DNA from: an uncultured Bacteroidales bacterium | Lineage (GTDB): Bacteria; Bacteroidota; Bacteroidia; Bacteroidales; Bacteroidaceae | DNA length: 64,000 bases | Assembly (NCBI GenBank): GCA_902778625.1 | Contig: CACYYM010000030.1 | Span: forward strand, 1 to 64,000 | Direction of reading: 5' to 3' | Shown: piece after piece, positions 35,138 to 44,701 of the stretch | How the letters are laid out: every line of letters begins with the position of its first letter | Position numbering within the stretch: the stretch's first letter is position 1 | Position numbers and translations under genes: made by a program | Notes under the pieces: generated by a model | What the model saw: only the letters and a program-made list of their open reading frames with translations | Database searches by the model: none | Told to the model about the DNA's origin: nothing

Positions 35138-37097
35138 TTAGAACAGAACTGCTCCACCATTAGATTGGACAGCCAGTTTCACGTTGCCTTTCTTGTCGGC
35201 CTTTAGAGGAAGAGATACGGTGTTCGTGATGTCGGCTTCATCCGTGATGAGGCTCTTTACGTTGTAGTCCTTGATGTCGAGCGACAAGGTAAGCGGCTCT
35301 TTCTGAGCATTGAGAGCGGCGATGTACCACTGGTCGGCGTGGCGGCGTGCCAGTACGACATACTTGCCAGGATAGCCATCGATGAAGCGCGTCTCGTCCC
35401 AAGTCGTGGGAACCTGCTTCATGAAGTCAATCTCGAACTGAGGCTGCTCGGTGAGGTTGCGAGGCGTGAGGGCGAAGTTCTGTCCGCTCGACTGGAAGAC
35501 GATGGCTGTAGCGAGCTCAAAGGCATCAGAGGTGCGACGCGTATTGCCCGCCATATTCCATCGAGCCGGTTGTATTGCGGACAAAGGGATGCAGACATGC
35601 ATGGCGTGCTTCCATTTCGCAGAAACCTTGACTGAAGTAAAGGTTCTCGCTGGCCAATACGGCTTCCGAGCTGCAATAGTTGGGGTACATCTTCTCCCAT
35701 CCTCGCGGCATCGTGCAGCCGTGGAAGATGACCTGAATGCCGAAGTCGTTAGCGTCGGAGAGGATGGCTTCATAGAGTCGCATGGTCTCTTGCTTGTCGC
35801 CTCCGAAGAAGTCCACCTTGATGCCAGCCACACCACCATCGCGTAGCCACTTCATCTCCTTCTTGCGGACGACAGGGTTGTGCATGCACTGGCGGGCACT
35901 TTGTGGGGCGTTGTTCCATCCGCCATTACTGTTGTACCACACCCATGGCCGTACACCTTTCTCCTTGCAGTAAGCAAAGAGCTTCTCCATGCCTGTTCGA
36001 CCGATATTCTCGTACCATCCGCCATCGATGAGGCAGCCTTCCCAACCGAGGCTGGCAGCCAGGTCGATGTACTTCACCTGGTCGTCGTAGTTGATGCTCG
36101 CGTCTTGCCAGATAATCCACGACCAAGTGTTGCGCGAGCCCTTATAGTCAATGCTTGGCTCATAGAGCTGCTCCACGACGTCCCACGTGATGGTGGTCTC
36201 CACGATGGGCTTCAATGTTGGGCCGAAGGTAATGGTGCGATAGGGCGTCCATTGTGTCATCCAGTCGTAGGGAGAGATGTTGCAGTCGGCCAGTCCCAAC
36301 TGAGCGCCCGTGCTGCCGAAGCCATTGTTTTCTCCCTCCATGGGGAAGGCGATGGTGAAGAGGCCGTCGGGTGTGGCATCGCTGAGATGGCTTCCACAAT
36401 AGTTACTACTAACGCCTGTCTCGCTTATCAGGAGCCAGCCCTTGTCGCCTTCATGAAAGAGGCAAGGGAAGGTCCAGCCGTGTCCGTACTGACTGCGCTT
36501 CGTGATGGGTTCGTCCCAGATGTATCCTTCTTCGTAACTTGGCTTGGTTTGCATCCATCCCACCATCGGGTCGCTCTGCGGACAGATGAAGGCCGTGGCA
36601 TCGGTAGGCAAACGGAAGCCCGAAGCCTCGCCTGTCACAACGATTGCCGAGGTTTGGCTTCCTTGTCCTTGCACAATGCGGTAACTGTAAGCGATGTTAT
36701 TGTTGAAGACTCGGAATCCGACCATCATCATCAGTTTTCGCTTTTTTGCTTCGGGATTGGTGAGCATGAGGACGAGACCATTCTCTTCGGAACTTATCTC
36801 ACTTTGCTTGCCTTGTCGCAAGTGATACTGCTGCTTATGCGTTCCTCCTTCAGGTTGTACCTCTTGAATGAAAGTGAGGTCTTTGCTCAGGTCGCCCACA
36901 TTGGTGTAGAGGCCGAGGGGCGAGTCGAGGAGCATCGGCACATCAAGTGTGTCTGGAACGGCTCCCTTTTTCTTCGCTTTAACGAGTTGGCGATAGCCGG
37001 CAGAATAGGTGAGTCGACCGTCTTCGAGTTTCACATCGAGATAGGTAAGACCGTCAGGTGACAGAATTCTCTCTTTCTTAAGGTTTCGTTTTAACAT
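35138..37097 (-). pseudogene. Glycoside hydrolase family 97 gene, frameshifted
   Basis: GH97 enzymes are exported alpha-glucosidases or alpha-galactosidases. The first part covers the GH97 N-terminal sandwich and the (beta/alpha)8 barrel, with LGWEGCLIDGGWYENIG and VAGIKVDFFGGDKQ. The aspartate in IKVDFF is the position used as nucleophile by the retaining, alpha-galactosidase-type members. At about 35545-35553 (RNTTGSMEYGG) one extra base shifts the frame and the first frame stops at 35526. The C-terminal domain (SSGQNFALTPRNL... to 35138) continues in another frame. The start MLKRNLKKERILSPDG has no signal peptide, unlike family members. It begins 4 bases after the biosynthetic cluster's AMP-ligase. 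Confidence 0.88.
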
Positions 37098-37101
37098 ATT
37101 C

Positions 37102-38427
37102 TTAGTTATTTTGGTATGCTTTTCGGTCGAGCTTGCCGTTGTAGGTGCGCTTGATGTTTTCTACGGCCTCGTAGAGTAGGGGTATCTTGTAGTTTTCGAT
37201 GTGTCCTCGGAGGAAGTCTGCGATGTCCTTTGGCTTTACCTCCTGACCGGGTTTGGGTACATAGAGGAGTTTGGGCACTGTGCCGAGCAGGATGTGCTGG
37301 GCAGGAATGCAGATGCAGTCGGCAATGGGTTCGAAGTCGCTTACTGCGTCTTCCACCTCTGTAGGGTTCACCTTGTAGCCGCCCACGTTGATGACATCGC
37401 CCTGCCGTCCTTGCAAGCGAAGCATTCCCTGGCTGTTGATAGTACCGATGTCGGAAGTGTAAATCTCATTGTTTATCAGGACTTGTGCCGTCAGTTCGGG
37501 AGCGCCCCAGTAGCCCGACATGATGGTCGCGCCCGAGCAAACCACTCTGCCGTCCTCGTTGATGCGAACGGAAGAGTGCTTCATCGGCTTGCCCAAGAGT
37601 CCGGGTTCACAGCCGTACTTGCTGAACTCGTAGCTGCAGACGATGCCCGTTTCAGTCGAAGCGTAGGTATTGAACAGGCGGGAAGAGGGAAGCACCTGGC
37701 GGAGACGTTCCATGTCGGCTTGCGAGATGGGCGCAGCTCCTGTTTCGATGAAATCGATTTTCGAGGCGACGGCAGCCAAGTTCTTTGAGGCAACCTGCAG
37801 AAGCATCCTGATGCTCGAGGGCACGAGGAATGTCGCAAACTTCTGGTAAGGCAACTCGAAGACCGAGAAGAACGCATCGAGGTCTTTAAGGCCCTCCATT
37901 ATATATAATGTAGCGCCATTCATGAGCGTCGGATATATCTTGGAGAGGCTGCCCAGATGGTTGAGCGGACCGCAGATGATGAAGAGCTGTTCCTGTGAGA
38001 ACCCCAGCCTGTCGGTGAGGTTTTCGGCATTTGCGTTCCATGCCTCAGCTGAAAGTATTACGCCTTTCGCCTGACCTGTCGTGCCGGTGGTGTATAGGAT
38101 GTCGGAGCATTTACAATTTGACGATTTGCCATTTACTTCGTCGCGGATTTGTTGCTGGCGTTCTTGAGGCATAGATGCTTCGAGAGGCACAGCGATGGCT
38201 CCACAGAGATGTACGGCGCAATAGGTCACGACGAAGTGTTCATCCTGCGTCGTCACGAAGACATACGGCTCGCCCTCACGAAGCCCTTCTGCTTTCAGTC
38301 GGCTTGCTTTTTCTTGGATGCTTTGCCAAAGAAGCGAGTAGGAGAGCGTCCTGCCCTCGCAGATGATTGCCGCTTTGTCCGGCGTCAGGTTTGCATATTG
38401 CTCAATATGTCCTTCCAGAGGCATCAT
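37102..38427 (-). CDS. AMP-dependent acyl ligase of the biosynthetic cluster
   Basis: 441 residues, ANL superfamily. The P-loop ILYTTGTTGQAKGVI (about 112-126), NTYASTETGIV (about 250), YTSDIG, and the hinge and lysine GKLDRKAYQNN at the end are present. Such enzymes load aryl or acyl acids onto CoA or an acyl carrier protein; in aryl-polyene clusters they act on the starter acid. It is shorter than usual because the N-terminal region is compact. Residues near 100 (VNGKSSNCKC) are encoded by an AT-rich word shared with the gap at 33703-33771. Confidence 0.9.
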   Translation of the reverse strand: MMPLEGHIEQYANLTPDKAAIICEGRTLSYSLLWQSIQEKASRLKAEGLREGEPYVFVTTQDEHFVVTYCAVHLCGAIAVPLEASMPQERQQQIRDEVNGKSSNCKCSDILYTTGTTGQAKGVILSAEAWNANAENLTDRLGFSQEQLFIICGPLNHLGSLSKIYPTLMNGATLYIMEGLKDLDAFFSVFELPYQKFATFLVPSSIRMLLQVASKNLAAVASKIDFIETGAAPISQADMERLRQVLPSSRLFNTYASTETGIVCSYEFSKYGCEPGLLGKPMKHSSVRINEDGRVVCSGATIMSGYWGAPELTAQVLINNEIYTSDIGTINSQGMLRLQGRQGDVINVGGYKVNPTEVEDAVSDFEPIADCICIPAQHILLGTVPKLLYVPKPGQEVKPKDIADFLRGHIENYKIPLLYEAVENIKRTYNGKLDRKAYQNN

Positions 38428-38479
38428 TATGTTTTCAATTTAAGCATTGTCTATTATCTCTTTTGTGATGGTCGGCAAT

Positions 38480-38568
38480 AAAACGCCGCAGGCGGAAATT
38501 TAAACGCCGCACGCGGGGATTGCCATCGCCGCACGCGGAAATTGCCAACGCCGCACGCGGCGTTTTAA
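38480..38568. repeat. Palindrome array 6 (CCGCACGCGG type)
   Basis: Cores CCGCAGGCGG or CCGCACGCGG start at 38486, 38507, 38529 and 38551, with spacings 21, 22 and 22. The last unit, AACGCCGC-AC-GCGGCGTT, has perfect 8-bp arms. It lies between two co-directional cluster genes and overlaps the acyl-carrier-protein stop by 4 bases. Confidence 0.9.
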
Positions 38569-38798
38569 CTCCCCGTTTTCCCCCTTAACTTTTCCTCCAC
38601 CATTTTCGCGATGGAATCGATGGTCTTGAGGTTCTTCGGCGTTGCGTCCTTTGCCTCGAGCTCGATGCCGTATTCCTCGGAGAGGAGCATCAGGATGGTT
38701 GTTACGCCGAGCGAGTCGAGTTCGCTGAACAGGAAGTCCGAGTCGAGATTGACCATTGGGAGCGCTTTACTTAGCAGCTCAATAATGTGTTCTTTCAT
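38565..38798 (-). CDS. Acyl carrier protein
   Basis: 77 residues. The phosphopantetheine serine lies in FSELDSLGVTTI (about residue 29). Helical ACP fold. It is the downstream neighbour of the MMPL exporter gene, only 3 bases apart. One of three ACPs in this cluster, and the most divergent. Confidence 0.9.
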   Translation of the reverse strand: MKEHIIELLSKALPMVNLDSDFLFSELDSLGVTTILMLLSEEYGIELEAKDATPKNLKTIDSIAKMVEEKLRGKTGS

Positions 38799-38801
38799 AT
38801 T

Positions 38802-41237
38802 CTATAGCGTTTTAAATCGTTTGGGAAACTTCGTCATCATCCATTTGAAGAGCAGCGGCGGTATGAGGTAAGCCATCAGCACGACAGAAGACATGCCGAT
38901 GATGGTGACCTCTGCCAGCGAGTGCAGGGCAGGATGCCGGGCGAAGATGAGTGTGCCGATGCCGATGAACATTATCAGGGCGGACAGGATAATACTGCGC
39001 TTAAAGGAAGCAAGGACGGGCTTCCCATGGACGTACTCTTGGATGCTGCCCTCGGTCATAAAGATGGTGTAGTCGTCGCCCTGACCGAAGATGAATGTCG
39101 CGAGGATGATGTTGACAATGTTGAACTTGATGCCAAGGACAGACATAATGCCGAGAATCCATATCCAGCTGACTGCCATTGGGATGAAGGAAATGATGGC
39201 GAGCTCGATTCGGCGGAAGGAAAGCCAAAGGAAGACAAAGACAATCAGCGAACATGCCCAGCCGATATAGTTGAAATCGTTAGACAGGGCGTCCGCCACA
39301 GACGCGTGAAGCGAGGCGATGTCGAAGGCTTCAGGCAAAACAGCCTTGACCTTTTCGGCATCTTCTTTCTTGATTGTCAGCACTTCTGCAACGGTGGCTT
39401 TCCCCTTGCTTGCTCGAGAGACGTTCCCCGCAAAAGCTTGAGACGTCAGGGGCGTGAGGTCGTCGAAGGACTTTGGCGTTTGCTTTGACTGGATGATGTC
39501 AGCATAGTCGCTGAAAGCCTCTGCCGAGAAACCGTGCTTTGCTGCTTTCGCATTCAAATCAGGCAAGAGGTCAGGATGTTTTTCGAGCCATTCGTTCCAT
39601 CGATTGATGCGTCTTGCTTGCTCCTCTAATGAGGGAAGGAAACGGCTCACGCCTTGATGGCTGGCAACCAAACCTGCAGCTGTCAGGGAATCGATGACTG
39701 CTTGCTTTGCCTCCGAGGCAGCCAGCGCTTGGTCGAAGTCTGTGCCAGAAGAGAGGAGATAAAGTGAGACATTGTCTTCCGAACTGTTCCCGTCGAAGAG
39801 TTTTTGGAAGTAGCTCATGTCCTCCTTCTGTGTCGCAGTCATGTAGTTGATGTTCGACACATCGGAATCAAACTCGACAGAAAGGCTGAAATAGCCAAAG
39901 ACAAGCGTCAGCACAGCAACCAAAACGACCAGCCATCGCTTCCTGTCAATCTGTACGGAGGCAAGGTGAGTAAGGAGGTCGGCATTGTCTGTTGTCTCTC
40001 GTTTATTGTCTGTTGTCTTCAAAAAGTGTGGCAAATATACCAGCACGAAGAGGATCGTTCCTATGAGAAGCATGGAAGCAAAGAGCCCGAGGTCGCACAA
40101 GGCAATCGACTTTAGCGGCACAAGTGCAAGGAATGCGCCAACGGTAGTGACGTTGCCCACAAGCAGAGGCGTCGTTATCTCGCTTAGAGCCTGACGGATG
40201 TCGGGTTGATGCTGGACGTGGCTGGTGAGGTGAAGTGGGTAGTTTACCGCGATACCAATGATGATGCTCGATATGCCGATGACAATCATCGAGACGCTGT
40301 CGTGCACCAAAGCCATACCGCCAAGAGCAAAAAGCCAGCCCCAAAGGACGGACAAGGCGATAAGCAAGATGTCCTTATACCTGCGGAAAGCGTAAAGCAG
40401 CAACGCCAAGATGAGCACCGCAGCCAAGCTAATCGCCAAGATACTATCGCGCAGAATCTGCTTTGCATTGCCCACAGCGACCTGCGGACCACCAATAACG
40501 TGTGCCTTTATCTCTGGGAAGTCTGCCTGCATCGCGTTGATAGAGTTGTCGAGCAAAGCAATGAGTTGGGCGTTCAGGTCTGTCTCGCTACTTCCGAAAG
40601 GCGAGGAAAGCATCACGAGCGCCCTTTTCATGTCGGGCGTGAAGATGAAGCCGTTGTACATCTCGAAGTGCATTTGCTTCTGAGATTGCTGCATTTCTTG
40701 CATTGCGGGGGCAAAGAGCCCGAGCGGGTCGCGACTGATGTTTTCGCTCAACAGGCTGCCAGTCGGGAGCATCAGGGCTTCCATGTCATCTTCAAGCTTG
40801 TTGTCCATGAAGTCGGGTGACGAAAGGAGAGAGTCCATTCGTCTGTAGTCGTTTTCAGTGAGAAAGAGCGGCGCGTTCTGATAGACAAAGTCGATTGTCT
40901 CGGAGAGACTCTCGAGGTCGAATGTCGCTTGCAGGTCTTGGCACCAGCCGGCAGTGTCGCTTTCCTCAACGATGCTCACGAAGTGCTCTATCGCTTCTGT
41001 CGTCTGTTCCGCATCATCTGAGCTCTCGAAGACGACGAAGAGTCGGTTCATGCCCGAGATGTCCTGATAAACAGCCATTCGCTCCCTGTCTGTGTTGCTA
41101 AGAGGCAAGAAGTCCTCGATGTCTTCTTTATAGCTGAGACGCACGATGGACGCCACCAAAATTAGCGTTATGGCGAGGAGCGATGCCCAACGGGCAAAGG
41201 CGTGTCGGCGAAGATAGTCAAATATCTTTAGTATCAT
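38802..41237 (-). CDS. MMPL/RND-family exporter
   Basis: 811 residues. A duplicated RND-type layout: one N-terminal helix, a large periplasmic loop, five helices, a second helix-loop-helices block. The motif FGQGDDYTIFMTEGSIQEY in the second half is typical of MMPL proteins. In aryl-polyene clusters the MMPL protein exports the pigment or its lipid conjugate to the outer membrane. Residues KTTDNKRETTDN (DNA 39983-40022) lie in a linker encoded by a short repeat word also found in a ketosynthase gene. Confidence 0.9.
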   Translation of the reverse strand: MILKIFDYLRRHAFARWASLLAITLILVASIVRLSYKEDIEDFLPLSNTDRERMAVYQDISGMNRLFVVFESSDDAEQTTEAIEHFVSIVEESDTAGWCQDLQATFDLESLSETIDFVYQNAPLFLTENDYRRMDSLLSSPDFMDNKLEDDMEALMLPTGSLLSENISRDPLGLFAPAMQEMQQSQKQMHFEMYNGFIFTPDMKRALVMLSSPFGSSETDLNAQLIALLDNSINAMQADFPEIKAHVIGGPQVAVGNAKQILRDSILAISLAAVLILALLLYAFRRYKDILLIALSVLWGWLFALGGMALVHDSVSMIVIGISSIIIGIAVNYPLHLTSHVQHQPDIRQALSEITTPLLVGNVTTVGAFLALVPLKSIALCDLGLFASMLLIGTILFVLVYLPHFLKTTDNKRETTDNADLLTHLASVQIDRKRWLVVLVAVLTLVFGYFSLSVEFDSDVSNINYMTATQKEDMSYFQKLFDGNSSEDNVSLYLLSSGTDFDQALAASEAKQAVIDSLTAAGLVASHQGVSRFLPSLEEQARRINRWNEWLEKHPDLLPDLNAKAAKHGFSAEAFSDYADIIQSKQTPKSFDDLTPLTSQAFAGNVSRASKGKATVAEVLTIKKEDAEKVKAVLPEAFDIASLHASVADALSNDFNYIGWACSLIVFVFLWLSFRRIELAIISFIPMAVSWIWILGIMSVLGIKFNIVNIILATFIFGQGDDYTIFMTEGSIQEYVHGKPVLASFKRSIILSALIMFIGIGTLIFARHPALHSLAEVTIIGMSSVVLMAYLIPPLLFKWMMTKFPKRFKTL

Positions 41238-42375
41238 CTTGTGTCAATCTTTTGCTTTCAACAGGGTTTGCGTAGATGCCAAGGAAGATGTTCCTCAGCT
41301 TGTAGAGTTTGTAGTTGTTCTTGTAGCAGTCGAGTTCATGCAATCGGATCACGAAGGCTTCCTTCTCTTCCTGAGTGTATATCTGCCGGTAAGCATTGTC
41401 CTCGAACAATAAGTCATGGGCGATGTAGTTGTTTGGGAAGAGCCGATAAGCCGAGCAGATGCGTTTGTCGAGCAGCTGCGCCACTTGCTTGTGGAACTCG
41501 TTGGCTGTTCCGCCAGGCAATGCATGCAGGTCTTTTGCCGTGACAGGCTCGCAGAATTCGAGATGCACGCGTCCTTTCTGCTGCAATATGCCAGTGAGAA
41601 TGCTGTTCAGGTCCTCGCCAGGTTGCTTGGTGTAGGGACCTTGAAGGCGCCTGTACAGCTCGATTGCCTTGAGGACGTCGCACGATTCCCATTCATACGA
41701 GATAGCGACCGACACGATGTTCAACTCGGCGAGCGAGGCGACACGGTCAGTCGTCTGCGACATACCGAACATCTTGATGATGCCTTGGTCCGTGCGGTCT
41801 GTGCCATCCTTGGTGCGTCCGTTGCGTTGCGCAATCCAGACGGATTGGTGTTTCTCCGTGATGGTGGAGCGGATGTACTGTGACAGGAGGAGCGACTCCT
41901 TGTAGAATTCTCGTGCACTTCCGCCGGGACGAGTCACCTTGAACATCTTGTTGCTCTTGCCCACATCGATGACCAGTTGCCCTCGCATCAGGTTTTCTCC
42001 GAAGGTTATCTCGCACGTGTCGAAGCCTTCGTCTGTCAATACGTTCTGCATCAGCGAGGCGTCGAGCATGATGTCGCGATGGTTGGAGACAAACAGGTAG
42101 TTCCTTTTTGGCAAGAGCCGCTCGATGCCCGAATGTGTGAAGCCTGTCGTGCTCCTTCTGAGAATCTGCTTGTTGGCATGATACATCACGCCAAGCTGGA
42201 ATTCGCGGACAGTCTTGTAACGCATCATTTCCTGCCGCACTTCCTCTGTCGGACGGTCAGGAAAGACGTAGGAGGCAAGCCGGGGAAACTCCTTGCTGCA
42301 GGCAATCCGCTGCATTGCTGCAGGGATTTCCGCTTCGTTATATGGTCGAATGCCTTCGAACTCGTTTGTCGTCAT
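41218..42375 (-). CDS. PlsC-like acyltransferase
   Basis: 385 residues. HxxxxD motif in VSNHRDIMLDASLM (about residue 110) and later acyltransferase features. Probably transfers an acyl or polyene group to a lipid or glycerol head. The ATG giving MTTNEFEGIRPY at 42375 overlaps the esterase stop (ATGA). Overlaps the start of the MMPL gene by 20 bases. Confidence 0.85.
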   Translation of the reverse strand: MTTNEFEGIRPYNEAEIPAAMQRIACSKEFPRLASYVFPDRPTEEVRQEMMRYKTVREFQLGVMYHANKQILRRSTTGFTHSGIERLLPKRNYLFVSNHRDIMLDASLMQNVLTDEGFDTCEITFGENLMRGQLVIDVGKSNKMFKVTRPGGSAREFYKESLLLSQYIRSTITEKHQSVWIAQRNGRTKDGTDRTDQGIIKMFGMSQTTDRVASLAELNIVSVAISYEWESCDVLKAIELYRRLQGPYTKQPGEDLNSILTGILQQKGRVHLEFCEPVTAKDLHALPGGTANEFHKQVAQLLDKRICSAYRLFPNNYIAHDLLFEDNAYRQIYTQEEKEAFVIRLHELDCYKNNYKLYKLRNIFLGIYANPVESKRLTQDDTKDI

Positions 42376-43241
42376 AATGCGAGACTTTTTATCCAAGTTA
42401 GGAACTCGTTCTTCCAGGCACGACATTCAGCGGTGCCTTTTGTCTCGGAGGCGCCGAAGCCATGTCCTCCGGTGCGGTATTGTATGTATCGGTGCTCGAT
42501 GCCTTGAGCCGTGAGGGCAGAGTCGAGAAGCTCCGAATTGTGGTATTTCACGACTTTGTCGTCTTTGCAATTGACGAGAAAAACTGGCGGACAGTTCTTC
42601 GGGACGTGCTTCTCCAGGGAAAGCAGGTCGCGCATCTTCTTGAGACGCTTGCCATACTCACCCAGCAGGGCACGCCTGGAACGCTTATGCGTGCAGGGAT
42701 GCGACATACTCACTGCAGGATAAATGGCTGCCACGAATGCCGGACCAGCCTCTTCCCACTTGCCCCATGCCCCATGCTCTGCAGAAAGCATTGCCAAGTG
42801 TCCGCCTGCCGAGAAGCCCATCACGCCGATACGATGGCGGTCGATGCCATATTCTTCGGCATGTTCGCGCAGATAAACGATGGCTCTTTGCAGGTCGTTG
42901 ATAGCATCTGGATGTTGATGCCCCCTGAAGAGAAGACGCGAATGCGTGATGTACGGCACAATGCCTTGCACACGATATTTCAGCACAAAAGCAGAGATGC
43001 CGTTCGCCTGCAGCCATCGTGCCACATCATGTCCTTCAGTTTTCATGTCGAGCCAGCTGTACGAGCCACCCGGACAGACCACGACCGCCGTGCCTGGTTT
43101 GCCTGTATCTGCCGTGTAAGGCGTCAGCTTGACACCCTTCGCACGGGTCTCCGTGCCGTCCCAAAGGCGCACGGGACTCTGCGCAAAAGCTTGCAGACTA
43201 CAGCAGATAAGTATTATCGTCAGTCTATAAAACATGATCAT
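42372..43241 (-). CDS. Exported alpha/beta-hydrolase (esterase-like)
   Basis: 289 residues. Signal peptide MIMFYRLTIILICCSLQAFAQ. Oxyanion VVVCPGGSYSWL (about 56-67), nucleophile GVMGFSAGGHLAML (about 140), acid in VNCKDDKV and histidine in GGHGFG. Resembles BD-FAE or acetylxylan-type esterases. Being co-transcribed within the cluster, it may deacylate or transfer the product, though a carbohydrate esterase role is possible. Its ATG overlaps the FAD-oxidoreductase stop. Confidence 0.85.
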   Translation of the reverse strand: MIMFYRLTIILICCSLQAFAQSPVRLWDGTETRAKGVKLTPYTADTGKPGTAVVVCPGGSYSWLDMKTEGHDVARWLQANGISAFVLKYRVQGIVPYITHSRLLFRGHQHPDAINDLQRAIVYLREHAEEYGIDRHRIGVMGFSAGGHLAMLSAEHGAWGKWEEAGPAFVAAIYPAVSMSHPCTHKRSRRALLGEYGKRLKKMRDLLSLEKHVPKNCPPVFLVNCKDDKVVKYHNSELLDSALTAQGIEHRYIQYRTGGHGFGASETKGTAECRAWKNEFLTWIKSLAL

Positions 43242-44701
43242 AGCTTGCTGATGATATGGTTTCGCCCGAGTATCGCCTCGCAGGTGTTGATTGCCGTGAG
43301 CGGTACGCCACAGAATCCGTGCAGGTTTACGCATTGGCCTGTGAGCAGGAGGTTGGGTATCTTTGTTGCGACGGGCACTTGCGAGAGGACGAGGTTCTTG
43401 CAGTCTTTGGCGTAGCCGAACATTGCGCCGTGTTTCGTGCCGTAATAGTCGCGGATGGTCAACGGGGATGCAGTGTTGATGCCGTCAACATACTCACGGA
43501 AATCAGGGTACATTTCTTCCATTCTCGTAAGGAGTAGGTCGGCTCTTTCCTGTTTCCAATTAGCGTATTCTTTGCCTCGCGGAGGCACATCTTGCCAGTT
43601 CATCGGTGCTGCGATAATCATCTTTCTTGCGTACTTGCCTTGCTGAATTTCCGGTGGCGTCATGTAGAGGAAACCTCTTGGGCACGGCTGGTTGGCTTCT
43701 GCGATGTTCCAAATGCCTTCGTAACTCTGCATGTAATAGCCCGTGTGGCTAAGGTAGGGGAACGACTCGGGCTTGAGTTTCAGGTAGATAAGAAAGGCGG
43801 AATAGGTGTTGGGTATGTCTTCGAGACGTGTCTTGTAAGCCTTCGGCAGAGCTTTTGGGTCGTCGAAGAGGTTGATTAGGCTGCAGGGATGTATGTCCGA
43901 GATGTAGTAATCGGCCGTAAAGCACTTGCTGTCTTGAGTCGTAACGCCTGTAATGTTCCTGCCTTCGGTGTGGATGTGTTGTACCTCATGGCTGGCGAGG
44001 ACCTCTCCGCCATGTTCTTTGATGAAGTCGCCAAGCGTTTCTGCAAACAACTGACTGCCGCCAGCAAAGCGACAAAGGCCGTTGATGTGAAGCACCGAAA
44101 TAGTGGCGTGAATGTAGGCAGGCGTTGTGCCGGCTCGACCGCCGTACAGCGGGTTGACGTATGCCACAATGCTTCGCAGCCGCTCATCGCTAATGTACTT
44201 GGCAATGAAGGCGTCGGCTGCCATGCTGAACTCCTCGCTATGCGAGAAGATGTCACGCGTCGAGGAACGCAGATGAAAGAGGTCCATCTCCTCGACAAGC
44301 CTGTACATCGCATCTACATAGCGAACGAGGTTGTCCCGTTCGGAAGGGAACTCCTGTGCGAGCGACGCTACGAATTGCTCCTTGCCCGACGCTATCTGAT
44401 AGTAATGCCTGTCTTCTGCAAAGTAGAGCAGGTCAGCGCAATCAGCAGGCACGGCCTGTATGTGTACCTTGTCCCAAATGCCAAGATATCCGAGCAGGCG
44501 TCGTATGTTGCCGCCTTCTTGCAGCCCTCCCACTACATGCATGCCGGTGTCGAAGACTTCGCCAAAGCGTGTGAAGCTCTGCAAGCCACCGCCTATTGCC
44601 GCATTCTTCTCGAGAACAGTCACTTTCAGGCCTTCCTTTGCGAGGATTGCACCACAGAAAAGACCTCCAAGCCCGCCGCCTATGATGAGTACTTTAGCCA
44701 T
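43238..44701 (-). CDS. CrtI-type FAD-dependent oxidoreductase
   Basis: 487 residues. Dinucleotide-binding motif IIGGGLGGLFCGAILAKEG (about 5-23), a GGSQLFAETL segment, and the C-terminal FAD motif LLTGQCVNLHGFCGVPLTAINT. The family includes phytoene desaturases and carotenoid isomerases. Paralogue of the next gene upstream, which it overlaps by 8 bases. It could desaturate or isomerise the polyene chain. Confidence 0.88.
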   Translation of the reverse strand: MAKVLIIGGGLGGLFCGAILAKEGLKVTVLEKNAAIGGGLQSFTRFGEVFDTGMHVVGGLQEGGNIRRLLGYLGIWDKVHIQAVPADCADLLYFAEDRHYYQIASGKEQFVASLAQEFPSERDNLVRYVDAMYRLVEEMDLFHLRSSTRDIFSHSEEFSMAADAFIAKYISDERLRSIVAYVNPLYGGRAGTTPAYIHATISVLHINGLCRFAGGSQLFAETLGDFIKEHGGEVLASHEVQHIHTEGRNITGVTTQDSKCFTADYYISDIHPCSLINLFDDPKALPKAYKTRLEDIPNTYSAFLIYLKLKPESFPYLSHTGYYMQSYEGIWNIAEANQPCPRGFLYMTPPEIQQGKYARKMIIAAPMNWQDVPPRGKEYANWKQERADLLLTRMEEMYPDFREYVDGINTASPLTIRDYYGTKHGAMFGYAKDCKNLVLSQVPVATKIPNLLLTGQCVNLHGFCGVPLTAINTCEAILGRNHIISKL

